Assembly: GCA_905331475.1 (NCBI GenBank) | Contig: CAJNYU010000882.1 | Span: 1 to 64,000 of the forward strand | Direction of reading: 5' to 3' | DNA: 64,000 bases | Source of the DNA: Rotaria socialis | Lineage: Eukaryota > Rotifera > Eurotatoria > Philodinida > Philodinidae | Part shown: positions 9,700 through 22,361 of the stretch, piece by piece | How positions within the stretch are numbered: the first letter of the stretch is position 1 | Layout of the letters: every line of letters starts with the position of its first letter | Notes under the pieces: model-generated | Databases searched by the model: none | What the model saw: the letters and a program-made list of their open reading frames with translations, nothing else | What the model was told of the DNA's origin: nothing | Made by a program: the position numbers and the translations under genes

Positions 9700-12600
9700 A
9701 TGCTGTGTATTTACATTCTGATCATTGCTGGCGTTGGAGCAAATGTTATCTCTGGATTGCCCAGTGCTCCATACGATATTCGAGTTGATCACTATAAAGT
9801 TGATACAACAAAAGATTTAGTGATCAATACTGAACGTCCTCGATTTTCATGGAAATTATCAATATCAGAACAAGAACGAAATGTGCAACAGGTAGCCTAT
9901 CAATTAGAAATTAAATCACATATAATTCGATGGGATAGCAAACAAGTGATATCAAATCAATCAATTCATGTATCCTGCATAGGACTCAACGATCTTCAGC
10001 CAGCCAGTTTTTATCAATTTCGTCTACGCGTTTGGACAACACAATCGAATCAAGCTAGCTCATGGACACGTTGGATTTGTTTTCGAACAGCAATATTTAA
10101 CATTCCTTCATACATCAAGAGTAAAAATGACAGTTTAATGTGGATTGGCTCAAATCAAATCACTATGAATGAATTGCGCAAAGAATTTCAAGTATCGAAT
10201 AGCAGTCCGATTCACTCGGCCATAGTTTATTTGTCCGGTCTTGGCTATTATGAATTGTATGTTAATGGAGATAAAATTGATTTGAGTCGAAAGTTAGATC
10301 CGGGTTGGACAGTATATGAAAAACGTACATTAATGGTTTCTTTTGATCTATTATCAACTATCAAAGTTGTACCAATTCACTTTCCATTTGATAAATTGAT
10401 TGTCTGTCAAATTTAGTCTGGTATGAATGCAGTAGGTGTCCGATTGGGTAATGGTTGGTACAATCAAGAACAATATACACCACCTGTAGCACAGAAACCA
10501 AACTACGGTAACTTGAATTTTCATGAAAACGGAAAAATAAATGACGCCTAATTCTACTAAAATTTAGTTTATTTAAATAATATCATACTATGTACTACTC
10601 ATGTGTTTAGCTTGAACTTATTTTTTTCGGATTCTTTTCAGGTCCTCCTCGTTTTATCTTCTTCTTGCAAATTATTTTCGAAAATGGTAACGAAATGCAA
10701 GTCTACAGTGATCCAACATGGGTAGGCCGTCAAAACGCCATTCTACACGATAGTATTTACAATGGTGAATTCGTTGATTGTCGTTATGATCGTCCAAACT
10801 GGGCCGATGCAGGATTTAATGATTCACTATCGTTGTGGATACCAGCGGAACCGATGCTATCGCCAGTCAACGAAACATTACACGGACGAATTGTGATGCA
10901 AGATATGCCTCCGATTCGTGCTGGACCTGGCGCATTGCATTTTGAAGTGACGAATAGACCTATCGGTGAATATTTGTCCCCGAATGATATTCATGAAATA
11001 CAAGGTGCTCTGTTAACAGAAACTGGAATACTTAAACCGATTGCTACATGGTCACCAACAATAGGTCAGTCGATCATAGAAAAAAAACATTATATCTATC
11101 ATCTTATTGTGTGTTCTAGGCGTTCAAGTATTCGACGTAGGCCAAAATATAGCTGGATGGTGCCGATTCACAGTTCGAGGTGCACGAGGTGTAGGGATTT
11201 ATATACGTCATGGAGAAGTTTTGACTCAACCAACTGTGCCGACGAAGTAAGCAATCATTTGTATGCCCTGTGCACATGATCATAATTCGTTTATTATGAT
11301 TCACGTAGTCAATCATATAATGAAGTCTATACTGAAAATCTGCTTGGCGCCACACAGTCTGACACTTACGTTCTACGTGGAGATCCCGCTGGGGAAACGT
11401 ATGAACCAATGTAAGTTAATGTTTCTTAGATCGTTCAATTTCGTTATTTTTTCCTTCGCATTATAGTTTTACCTATCACGGTTTTCGATATGTTTCGATT
11501 CTAAATTTACCAAATCCGATGACTCTTGACGATGTTGAATGTCTTGTTGTTCATAGTGAAACAACTTTGAAAGGTCATTTTATCTCAAGTAATCCAATCA
11601 TCAACCAGATTCAACACAATATACAATGGAGTCAACTGAATAATCTCATGTCATTGCCTACAGATTGGTAAGATTATCAATATGTCTGTTTTCGATTCAT
11701 TTTATTTATTTTCTATCTAGTCCACAAAGACAAGAACGAAAAGGTTGGATGGGTGATGCTGCATTAACAGTGAATGAGGCGTTATATAATTTTGATTTAA
11801 TCAAATTATATTTGAATTTTCTAAATTCGATTGTTGATAGTCAGGGAACTGATGGAGCTGTACCGGACACTGTACCATTCAGTGATGGTGACTATCCGTC
11901 AGATCCTAATTGGGGTACTGCTCTGCCGACAATTGCCTGGCAACTCTATCGTCACTATATGGATGATCAAGTACTCTCCGTTTTCTATTCAAACATTCGT
12001 GCTTATGTAGAAAGTGTACGTCGCGGTTACCAATCGACAGGCTTAGCAAACCTTTTCTATTCTTATGGTGATTGGGTTCCACCTCCACCTCAACCAAGAT
12101 CAAATAGCTCTCTTGTTTCATCATTTGCATTTATGCATGATATTTCATTGATGATCAATATATCACAAATACTCGGTTATCACAATGATACAGAGGCCTA
12201 TTCAAAATTCTATCAGCAATTAGCCAACGAATTTCATCAAGTTTTCTTCAATCATACATCTTATTTTTATGCTGATGGCATGCAAACAGCACAAATACTT
12301 GCTTTGACTCTTCCAAATGTGGTGCCAGATAATGTTCGTAAATCTGTATTTGAATATTTAGTATCAGATATTGAACGAAAAGGTAATCATGTCTCGACAG
12401 GAATTATTGGTACAGCTCAACTCTTTCCGCTTCTTTCTGACAATGGATATCATGATCTAGCACTTGAATTGGTTACGTCGACTACTTATCCATCCTACGG
12501 TTATATGTTCAATAATCCATACGAGAATGCTACTACATTATGGGAACTTTGGGATGTACCATTCGAAGGGCCGGGTATGAATTCACGCAATCATATTATG

Positions 12601-13029
12601 TTTGGAAGTGTTGGTGCTTGGTTTTATTCCCATTTGGCCGGCATCGATTTAACTTTGGACTCTACTATTATTATTTGGCCACGTATGGCATCAGAAAGTA
12701 AAAAGCATCTCTTACTCAAACTTGATTGTCAATTGAATACTTTGTATGGGCTTGTTCATGTGGCATATAATCGTGATGTACACGACACAGCAGCCAATTC
12801 AATTCAACTTCGTCTAACCGTTCCGCCCAATGCTAAAGCTCGAATCATATTTGAGCCTTTGTTTTCCGGTGCTCGATGTGTCAAATTAATGGAAGGAGAT
12901 AAATTGATATGGTCGGTTGATCCAGAATATACTACTGAAAAATATCCAATAGAAAGGCAAATTGATCGTGGTCTAATGATCGTTCACGTTGGCTCTGGCC
13001 AGTATGAATATCAAGCCTATTGGGAATAG
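9700..13029 (+). CDS. Alpha-L-rhamnosidase, GH78, bacterial type (probable horizontal acquisition)
   Basis: Seven exons join in frame: 9700-10368 (or 10365), 10417-10507, 10642-11064, 11120-11246, 11309-11410, 11467-11667 and 11721-13029, about 973 aa, the usual length for bacterial GH78 enzymes. Residues 1-19 resemble a signal peptide, so secretion or lysosomal targeting is likely. Family landmarks appear in order: RPRFSW near the N-terminus, GVRLGNGWYN, VFDVGQNIAGW (about residue 398), FTYHGFRYV, and the catalytic-region signature PTDCPQRQERKGWMGDA (about residues 535-551), followed by the alpha/alpha barrel with TLWELWD and a C-terminal beta-domain. It would release terminal L-rhamnose from plant or bacterial glycans. 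GH78 is essentially bacterial and fungal; six small GT-AG introns, a TATA box and AATAAA at 13100-13105 show integration in a eukaryotic genome. The first donor is ambiguous by one codon. Confidence 0.9.
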
Positions 13030-13099
13030 ACTATGAAGGCAATAATTTTGTTGAAGTTGACTTCTTGCTCATTTTCATTTACCTTGATAATCTTTGAGA

Positions 13100-13105
13100 A
13101 ATAAA
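13100..13105 (+). terminator. Poly(A) signal AATAAA of the rhamnosidase gene
   Basis: AATAAA about 70 bp past the TAG stop at 13027-13029, in a T-rich context. Confidence 0.5.
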
Positions 13106-13402
13106 TATATTCATCTCAACAAATTGAATTCATCGAATTCTATACACCGAAAAATCCATATTAGAAATTAGTTGAGTGTGAGTGAGCTGGTACAGAAAGA
13201 ATACCCGCCCACCCATACCTAATATGTATGCATATCATTTTCTTGTAACATAACCACATTCTTGTTTAGAAATATGCCATGATACGGATCACTACATCAG
13301 TAGAACTACTAATATTAGTTTTTCGTGTAAATTTTATGTTTTTCATAAAGAAAAAAACAATATGTATGTAATTTAGCAAACAGTTTTAAGAAACAATGAT
13401 TT
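13106..13402. other. Intergenic
   Basis: AT-rich spacer between the rhamnosidase gene and a minus-strand remnant. A partly palindromic GTGAGTGAGCTGG...CCCGCCCACCCATACC stretch at about 13178-13220 recalls the G-rich mini-elements but is diverged. Confidence 0.4.
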
Positions 13403-14227
13403 TTATAAATGTTCGGGCAAGATTTCAAGTACTTTCCGAGCCCTTTCAGCGATTATTCGTTTTGAATCGGACCTTGTCGGGAATAAATGATGAATGGTAG
13501 TTCGAATATCTGATTGAAATGTGGATGGATCGCTTTGATATGTTGACGAATATTTGTTGCTTTTTAACACCTGTCCTGCCGAACATATTCCTTCGAAATT
13601 ATATCCATTGCAATTAAGAAACGTCTTCAATTGTTCCGGATTTTCTTGTGCCATTATCATTGATCCAGAAGAATCATTCTGACAATTGAATCCCTTGTAT
13701 TGCGATCCGATGATATCTTACTGTCAGATCCGATGGAATTCATCTCAGGGCTTTAGCTGACTCATAGTGTTGGCTCCAGATACTAAGTACTGTCCAAATA
13801 ATAAAATATGAATTTCTCATCAGAACCGTTAATAATTCCTCAGCTCGGAATCCTATCGTACTGCATCGATTCTTTGTATCTTGTAAGGTCCTATCGGATT
13901 CATTTCACCTGTGGAGATTGTTCGACACCCTACAATCCTTGAATGCTCATTGTTGTCTCCAAACTGACTCATTTTAATAGTCAACTGTGTTGCTAGCGCA
14001 TCAAGTAGTAATTGATCATGTGAAACTTGCATGATATGCACTTGATTTGTCAAATTGTTGATTTCATTTTCCGGTTTTCTAAGAATATTCAATATATTAT
14101 TGAAAACTTCTCGAATGCTTTGACATGCTTCATTTAGTTGTGTGGCTTCTTCTTCATCTATAATTTTCCATAATTCATCTATTGATTCATTCAGCTTGTC
14201 TTGCGTATTTTGTTGAACATCACCCAA
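13403..14227 (-). pseudogene. Unrecognised coiled-coil protein remnant
   Basis: Two minus-strand open segments, 13853-14227 (124 codons, Glu/Gln/Asn-rich, predicted helical: DELWKIIDEEEATQLNEA) and 13403-13660 (85 codons, ending RKVLEILPEHL), are separated by ~190 bp with stops. An earlier short frame at about 14235-14330 (LEKLVRGLPSINSTIQELQQ) looks like the upstream continuation in another frame. No family is recognised. The frame breaks and absence of clean splice sites suggest decay, but an unusual multi-exon gene cannot be excluded. Confidence 0.35.
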
Positions 14228-15840
14228 TGAAAACTCCCCTACCAGTGTCCGCTGCTAGCGATTATGTGAATTTGTTGGAGTTCTTGAATCGTGCTATTGA
14301 TTGATGGTAAACCACGAACTAGCTTTTCTAATATATTGTATACTATAACTTATGTTTCACTTGATACGGATAGTCCTGAAACAAAATGAGCAAGATGATG
14401 CAACTTACTCAACACACCTGAGAAAAAGAACAGAACGTGCCGCAATAACATTATTGAACACGAACGAAACTCAGAAAAATTTAAAATACTTGCAGATTTT
14501 ATCTTTGGCTTCAAATTAGATTCTTAACTAATCAAATGGAAAGAGGCCTACATCTATAATATATTTTTTGCCAAAGGCCATCGCTAAATAACTGTCGAGA
14601 CTCAAACTAAAAAATGCAAAGGCCAGGAAGAACATTGATGGCTTGTGCGAGAAAAAGGCCATGATATTTTCATGGGCATTTCTTTAACATAATGTTCATA
14701 TATTCGTAGGAATATATTGATTGATGCGGATATTGTTTATCCCAAATTTCTTTTAGAATTAATGTTTCTATTTAGTATTTTTATCTTTTTTTCTGCTTCA
14801 TGCATTTTTTTGTTCTGGCAAGTAAACGAAAAATCAATATATCACCCTCATTCAATGAAATATTGATTATTCATTAGGTGATGTTTGCCTATTGGACGTC
14901 ATTATTTGCTATAGCATCTAAATCAAAATTCAATTATACGCAAAGAAGACAATGGATCAATAAAATTTTACTCTTGAACGAGTTTTAAAATATTTTATTT
15001 TCATCTGTTTTTACAGAAGAGAAAATAAATAACCTTGAAAACTAATATGCCTGGTGATATTTCTCGTCCTTATTTTATTTCTTTCATGTTTCAAATATCA
15101 ATATGTTAGATTTCTTCGACGAATTAATTATTTAACCATATATAAATTTGCGCTTTGATAAAAAAAAGCAGACCATATTACTCTGATGTGGGGGCTGTTT
15201 CATCGATATATGTCAGAACAATGAAAGACCGATCAGCTATGGAATTGACTGCAAGAAGTTGCATTTTGATTTCACTGATAAATTCTTATCGTTGTTATGG
15301 AGTACTTTAGAAATGGTGGCAATTTTAAAGAAATTACCAAGAAAGGTAATATCGCTTCGCTTTTTGTGTTTGTAAATATTTGATTGTTTTAATTACCAAT
15401 AGAAGAAATACAGCACTGACATATAGTATGTAATTGTTTTAAAAGTATTTTTCAGTATGTGCAGATATTAGGACTTCCTTCATCATTGCTCATCAGGCAA
15501 TTAGATAAGAAAATATTTATTGAAAATAAAAGTAAATACATCGATGAAAAGAAACAAATAAATGATTCAAGTTTACGATCATGTTTTTCATTCGTATTTG
15601 ATATGTCGTCAATGTCGAATTCTTTGCAGTTTGTTTCTGTAGTTTGTTTCATTATCAGATGGTGATATTGATCAAAAGCAACTTCACCATATGATACTAG
15701 CTATTGTGAGTTTTGATAGTTTTATGTATTTCTCAATAATATCTATTTGATTAATATTGATAGAAAATGTGTTTTGCTATATTTCATATTAATGGTGATA
15801 GGAAACTCAGTAAAGAAGAATTGTGTTAATGAGTCTATTT
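14228..15840. other. Gene-poor AT-rich stretch
   Basis: Short overlapping open frames on both strands around 15452-15665 have no recognisable domain or consistent exon structure. No RNA gene or clear repeat is seen. Confidence 0.45.
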
Positions 15841-16360
15841 TTGTGTACTCAAAAAGTGAGTACACTCTAGAATCGGCCAGTGTGTCCGGCCGTAGGCACG
15901 ATAACTTTTGAAAGGAGAGTCAGATCGTGATGAAATTTTCCACACAGTTCAATCTCATGAATATCTCGGTCGAGTTCGAAGATGAGAAGGATCCGTCAAG
16001 AAATGGCTGAGTTATCGAAAAAATTGTCATTTTTGATCAGACCATCCCTGAGGGGGAGTACAGGGATTTTTCAAAAAAACTTCTTTTTTCTCAGAATTAT
16101 CCACAACATATATAAATCGACTCAGTTTATAACGCTGATTCTGAATCTGATATTAATTTTGAACTAAATCGTAGCTTTCTAACGAAACATCGCCTGAAAA
16201 CGTCTCAAAATGCACAAAAACTGCATCCAGAAATCAAATTGCCTAGTTTCTCATGATACTTTTGGTGTTCAAACATTCTAGAATGACTTACATTCCCATG
16301 CACTTTTTGCAGTACACATAACTCTCGGATGAAATCCGAAGTTTACACATTTATTAATAA
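15841..16360 (+). repeat. Dispersed repeat, longer copy, with a palindromic head
   Basis: It begins with a short hairpin, GTGTACTC-aaaagt-GAGTACAC (15843-15864), and runs through a GC-richer stretch into two blocks (16084-16125, 16303-16352) shared with 41-135. No ORF above 61 codons. The 3' limit is set by the end of similarity; the 5' limit is a guess from the hairpin. Confidence 0.55.
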
Positions 16361-17525
16361 TTGAAATCTAAATATTTGCACTCTGACAATATCTACTAGC
16401 TTTTAAACGTAAAAATGATTCAGTTATTGATAATCTATTTCCTTCGAATGTGTAACTTTGTTTTCCGACAAATTCATTTTTTTCAGCTCTTAGCGAGTTC
16501 AAATAAAGCTCTGCATACTTTTAATTATTTAGGTTACAGAATGACAATAACTTGAAGCACCAATTAATGTCAACTGGAACTATATCGTTATGACAAATTC
16601 TATTGCTATTTTCGTTTCATTCTCTATCGATTTTTGGTGCTTGGTCAATATACTCAAAAATATTAGAATATATTTTATCGGTATTTTCAACTAAATCTTA
16701 CCTCTCAAGTTCATGTAACGTCAATCGAACAAGTCTCAATGCCTGATTGCACAATTAAGGAAATTACTGAACATGAAATGTTCAATCGTTCGTTGAATAT
16801 TTATTATGGCATATGCAGGAAAAGAAAAATATAACAATAATTCGATCGTTTATACATAAATTGAATAAATTCATGCATACGTTTTGGTACGACATGTGGA
16901 CGCGTCTTCCATCTTTTGATGACTAAAATAATCATTGATAAACTGTGATTGAGTCCATCGGTAATAGACCACTGGAAAAATGTGTTAATTCATGAATTTG
17001 CACATTATTCTAACTACTATTTCAATATATAGGCTTCAATCACTCATTGCCAATAATGCATAATAACCAGATTTTATTTCCATAATTTTATTAGTAACTT
17101 TTAATGAAAAAAGTTGATTATGAGACAACACACAAAGAGCATCATAAATTTAATCTGTTTCGCGGAGACATAATTTACTGTAACCTCATTTGTCGATAAT
17201 ATGAATCAAATGCAGCTCAGTGAGACTAATATTATTTCGGATGCACCAGTAATAGTAAGAAATATCCCTAAGCAAGAGAAGATGCGAAGTGTATCGTAAC
17301 AGAATAAAACTCCTACTTATATTCACTTTTTAAGTGTATGACAATAGTTGTTTCTTAATAGTTACTGATGCACTGCTTTTTATCTATATCTAAAGGACAA
17401 TATTTATCTGCTTTAGACTAAAAGGAACATTTGTTGAAAAATAATTTTTTTCTTACTCGAACTCTCAATCAACATAAAAAAAAGTATCTTTTCTTCTATG
17501 CATAGATATTTATTAGAACAATTTA
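16361..17525. other. Intergenic, AT-rich
   Basis: No gene, RNA or repeat recognised. Confidence 0.45.
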
Positions 17526-17854
17526 TTTAGCTATGGGCAATACACACTGCTCTTACACTTCAGTTGGGTCAAGTTCCAGTACGTCATGCGTTTCATACCC
17601 GATGGATAGTATAAAACTGAGCACTGGTGCCATTGTTGGTATCGCTATTGGTTGTGTTGCAGCTGGCGTTCTCATGATCATAACCATTATTTTTTTTATT
17701 CACTGTTTGAGAAGAAACAACAGATAGATGGCATATTCCAACTCATACCTATACTCTTACGTACAATCAACAGCAACACTTCACCGTTATATACTGAACT
17801 AGCAGCACATGAAAATCAAAATAAATCATTATCAGCGTTTATTGAATGTAAATA
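17526..17854 (+). pseudogene. Fragment of a single-pass membrane protein
   Basis: An open frame at 17533-17727 encodes a Ser/Cys-containing ectodomain stub and one strong transmembrane segment (GAIVGIAIGCVAAGVLMI) followed by basic CLRRNNR, then a stop. A second frame directly downstream continues to 17854 with a coding-like hydrophilic tail (SPLYTELAAHENQNKS), so a frameshift probably separates TM and cytoplasmic tail. An acceptor-like TTTAG precedes the first frame (17526-17530), implying lost or unseen upstream exons. Family unknown. Confidence 0.4.
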
Positions 17855-18162
17855 ATGAGAGAAGAGAAAATAAAATGTATTCTTTCATGTTATAATCACA
17901 TTGAAAAACATTCCGTTAGAAATCAATCATCGGGATATATTCGCACTATAGAAAGCTTAATGAATATTGTTCGATAAACAAAAAACTGCTGCACTTATCT
18001 TCTCTTACAACGTCAAACAAATGCGGTCTTATTCTGCAGTTTTTCTGATCTTGGTTGGGCGTGAGTGTTGGTGAATACTTGATGGAAACTGACCTCACAG
18101 TACATACAACGAATGAGTCAAAAAGAAAAAATATGCGCAGGTAAGTAATCTTTGCGATGCTA
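17855..18162. other. Intergenic
   Basis: AT-rich; no feature recognised. Confidence 0.45.
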
Positions 18163-18704
18163 GCTGAATATAGTTGATTTCATATTGTGAAAGCCTTTTC
18201 TTTCGGTTGCACTGATCTGATGCACAGGGTCGTATAAATTCGCCATAATTTATTCTCATCTGCTATCTAAATGACTATGAAACAAATACGACCTTAGTCG
18301 TGGTTTATATTGTGAAAATTCGACAAAATAATTATGCGGACGAATTTGTAGCAATTTGAGAGTACATAATTTGGTTTTAGTACGGGAGACGAGATTTATT
18401 GCAGATTCCATTTATTTGCAATGATGGTGTTCATTTCACAACGTTGAATTGCATCTTCGAACAGGAAAGGTTGTAACTGAATCAAATACTACTTAGATTG
18501 TATAATAAGAACAATAGAGCTAGTCACGCCGACAGAACGTAAAATGTTTTAAAATAATAAAGATCTATGTAAGCTAGTAAAATTTGTTTTCTTGATATCT
18601 AGAAAACAAATGAGTAAGTGTTCTAGAAAGAAATGCCATTGAGAATTAATGAAAGAAGGTATAATTTCACAGCATGAAATCAACTATATTCAGCTCACAA
18701 CGGA
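18163..18704. mobile_element. MITE-like element with ~30-bp terminal inverted repeats
   Basis: Positions 18163-18184 and 18674-18695 are perfect 22-bp reverse complements, and similarity continues inward (TGTGAAA on both sides) to about 30 bp with three mismatches. The ~500-bp interior has no ORF. No target duplication is obvious, so it may be old or differently bounded. Confidence 0.5.
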
Positions 18705-19960
18705 AAGATGACTTGAGGGTGTGCGCATAAAAGTCGATTAATTAGATTTGAAGCAGAATAGGACGCTTTTCGTCCTTGCTAAACGAGCTCATTGGATATC
18801 TTGAATATTCACTATTTTGTTATTCAAACAATAAAGTTATTAACTTAAACCTTAATACTTTGATATATCGAATGATTTGTAATGACAGATAAGTTGTAAT
18901 TTTAGAATTAGTGGGTTACAAGAACATAGATTGAAAACATGATGGATTGGTTCTATAGTTTTTCATTCTCGGAAAATGTTTTCATAGGATGCTGTTGGAC
19001 GCTGAGATATTGCACTTGTTCGGTACGTTTTGGAAGTTTAACTGTCAGGCTTATTGTGGCTCGAAATACTATTATATTGTCGATGGACTAAAATATTTTC
19101 TGTATTTTCGATGTTATCGTCAGATGGAAACAAAAAGGTTTTTTCCTTGACATTTCGCCAATGATTGACGACAACTTTCATGACCCTTACGTGAAGGTTG
19201 AAAGTAATTGTATATGTAGCACCGGTTTTTTTTCATTTCAATTTTATTTTTGGAATAAATTTTCTCGTTAAACGAATTAATTATAGACTTCATAAGTTGC
19301 CAGAAGTATGGTAGTAGTATGTTCAGCGTTGAGAGAAGGTTGCTGATTGTTAGATCGTTTTCCATTTTTCTAAATAGTTCCTTTTGAGGTTTCTTTCTAT
19401 ACCTGCTCGCCTGCACATACCCTCAAGAAATGGTTGCATCTACGTATGTCAAAAGTAACTGGATTGGGAATAAGTAAAAGAGATTCTTCAAGTCATTTTA
19501 GTTCATCCGATTGGCATGACTGTTTGAAACTACAATTTTATTTGGGAGTTGTTTTTTTATTTAGAGTCTAGATCTGATAATGCGATTTTAAATTTTTCTG
19601 AGGAAGATGACCACCAAACACCTATCGATATTATTATTGATTGACAAGAAAAAATGATCCAAAGACTTGGAAAGTTTCAATGAATTAAAATGAAATAATA
19701 TAATGTTTCAGAAAGAAAGATTTATTTACTAATCAAACAAAGTTAAGATTCCTAAGAAAATATCAACTTGCGCTCACTATTTTCTTCGAAAACATGCGTG
19801 AGTTTCACAAAAAGGAGAACATTTTTATAGAAAAATTTTGTTCTTATTTGGTTAATATCTAATGTTAGAAAATTATATTCCTGCATATAATAATGGAGAA
19901 AACAAAACGAAATGAATAGGATCAATAATAAACATAATCAAAGAAGAGAAGATTGCCAAA
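18705..19960. other. Intergenic
   Basis: AT-rich 3' flank of the transporter gene. A 98-codon frame at 19120-19416 (-) lacks domain signals and splice context. Confidence 0.45.
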
Positions 19961-22027
19961 TTAAATTTGTTGTTGTTGCTCAGGTGCAGATAAGTCTTGT
20001 TTAGAAAAGGAGAGAACTCCCATTTGTAATTGATGCTTTGTTAATTTTTGTTGACGTTCTTGTCGTCTTTTTAATATCGGTATGGCAAATAATATCAAGC
20101 CACTTAACAAAATGGAACCACCAAATATTAAATAAGGCCAAAGATAAGGTCGAGCAAGGTCTGAAAGATTATCACGCATTGAACCTTTAATAATAAAAGA
20201 ATAAAAATAAATAATTAAAAAAAAAAAACTATTTTACCAACAACAGGTGTCCCAATTGCAACGGCAATACCTTGAAATAATAAAAGAACACCAAAAGCAT
20301 CTGATAATTTATCAACACCAACCAAATCAACAATAATAATCGATGTTAAACCAACATAACCACCAGAAAAAAATCCAAATAATGATGCATAAATCATATG
20401 AGTTGCAACAGATGAGTTGCAAAATGGTGCAAACATTGTTGATATACCAGCGATTATTAATGTTGTATTATATAACGTTAAACGATTTACCTAAAAATTA
20501 ATAGTTATCTATCTATTTTAATTTCTTAAATTCTTGTACCCAAGATCGATCAGCTAGATAACCAATAATAACCCTGCCAAGACAATTCGATACTCCAATT
20601 GACATTATAATCCAATGTCTTTTATGTTGCACAACGTTTGCGTCGCCAGCTAAATCATTTGCAAAATTATATGGAACATTAAAGCCAAGACTTGTTAAAA
20701 AATTTGATATTGCAAATAAAGCAAATGAAAAATCTTTCAATAAATTAAGATCAATTTGTTCAGCTATTTTTCCAAAAAATGATTTTTTCGTTTCTATTTC
20801 ATTTACGTTCAACATTTGACGATGATATTCATCCTGATCTTCATTATATAATGGAATATTATGTAAGCTACCTTGATAAACAGCATCTTTTCGAGGTAAA
20901 ACTATTTCCTCATCATCTTCTTTTGAAACGATTTTATCTAATTGAGATTCTTCATTTATATCAATATCATCAACATTTAATTGTTCTAATGGAATATCAC
21001 TAAAAACAAAAATTATTCTAAGATTAGATTGTAATTATATTAGAAAAATACCCTTTTTCATTATTTTGAATTAATTTATTTTGTTGTTCCTTATTTTCAT
21101 TCATTCGAGTTATTTCTTTTTGTGTTTGTCGTTTTGCTTCGCTTCGTGCTTTACGTGCTAAACGTCTTACTTCACTTGGTTCTTGTGGCAACGGAATCTA
21201 AATAGTTGCAATTTTAATTCGTTTTCTTTTTTCAGGATAATATAAATACCATAAAAGCTCCAAAAATAACACAAATAAAGACTATAGCTGCTTCAAGAAG
21301 AAGAGCTCCTTCATAATCAAACCATAAAGGCGCACTAATAATATAAGGCATAATAGCTGGAAATGCTAATGTGCCCAAACCTGAACCACAAACAGCAATA
21401 CCCATTGCAAATGAACGTTTACGTTCAAAATAAAATCCAACTGAAACAATGGCAGGCAAATAAATTAAGCCAAAACCAATTCCTATTGGAATATAAATAA
21501 TTGAGAAACATATTTTCTAATAATAAATATTTACCTCCAATAATACCAATAGAAAGATAATAAAACCAAATATTTGCCCATAAATAGCTGATTAAGAATC
21601 CAAAAGCAGCTAAACAAGATCCAACTATGGTTACTTTTCGGCATCCATATGTATTTGTAAATATTGTTGCAATTGGTCCTTTAGATGTTATATCAAATTA
21701 GATTATTGAATTTAAAAAAATGAATTTATTAACCTGTTGCAAGTGTTATTGCTGGTAAAATCCCAAATATAGTTGAAACAGGTCCTCTTGTTTTATTTAA
21801 ATTATCCATCATTGGACGTAAAAAAACATCACCCATGGAATATGTTATTCTATTCAATTCATTGAAAACAAGATAATAAAATTATTTAGATACAAAATAA
21901 ATGAAACAAACCCGTCCATTATAAAATGTATCATAAAAGACGAAAGAACAATAATCCATCCCCAACCACCATCAGGAACATTAGATCCACTAGCACCAGT
22001 ATTCTTATTTTGAGTACCGCTGGTCAT
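19961..22027 (-). CDS. SLC16-like monocarboxylate transporter (MFS)
   Basis: Eight exons, in transcript order 22027-21912, 21849-21734, 21678-21535, 21482-21250, 21197-21052, 20999-20540, 20490-20238 and 20184-19961, join in frame to 563 aa. The N-terminus carries the family signature PDGGWGW (residues 18-24). Further landmarks: GPIATIFTNTYGCRKV (TM2-TM3), GLIYLPAIVSVGFYFERKR (TM4-TM5), GALMRP-like GAFM before a long charged central loop, LADRSWVNRL, and a Lys/Gln-rich cytoplasmic tail ending in poly-Gln. Twelve membrane segments are expected in the plasma membrane with proton-coupled transport of monocarboxylates or related metabolites; the substrate cannot be inferred. A pyrimidine-AG site 17 nt before the ATG could be a spliced-leader acceptor, since bdelloids trans-splice; that is inference. 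It lies 334 bp downstream of PARL on the same strand. Confidence 0.9.
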
Positions 22028-22361
22028 TTTTTAATTTTTGATTCTAAAACAGAATAAGAATAATACAATAGAGAAGACAGCTGCGATTCTCATTATAGAT
22101 CAAATATGTTACTCCATTCTTTTTTTTCTAAGAGTAACATAAAAAAGGAAAAAGGCTAGATAAGAACTATTCGTTCTCTTTATAAGAAAAAAAAGAATAT
22201 AAAAATTGAAACATTTTTATCTTTATCAAATAATAGAACATATTTTCACGTATTAAGCCTTTTTAATCTTTGATCTTATGAATCAAAGTAAAACAGTCAA
22301 CAGCATATTTATTAAATAAAAATTTTATATTATTTTTTCTCATCTTGACTGAGAATAAACA
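22028..22361. other. Intergenic between transporter and PARL genes
   Basis: AT-rich; 3' flank of PARL and presumed promoter of the transporter. No distinct site recognised. Confidence 0.5.

Noticed and set aside
11116..11409. 97-codon minus-strand frame inside the rhamnosidase gene
   Set aside because: Antisense shadow of conserved GH78 exons.
19120..19416. 98-codon minus-strand frame
   Set aside because: Lys/Asn-biased translation typical of AT-rich noncoding DNA; no homology cues.
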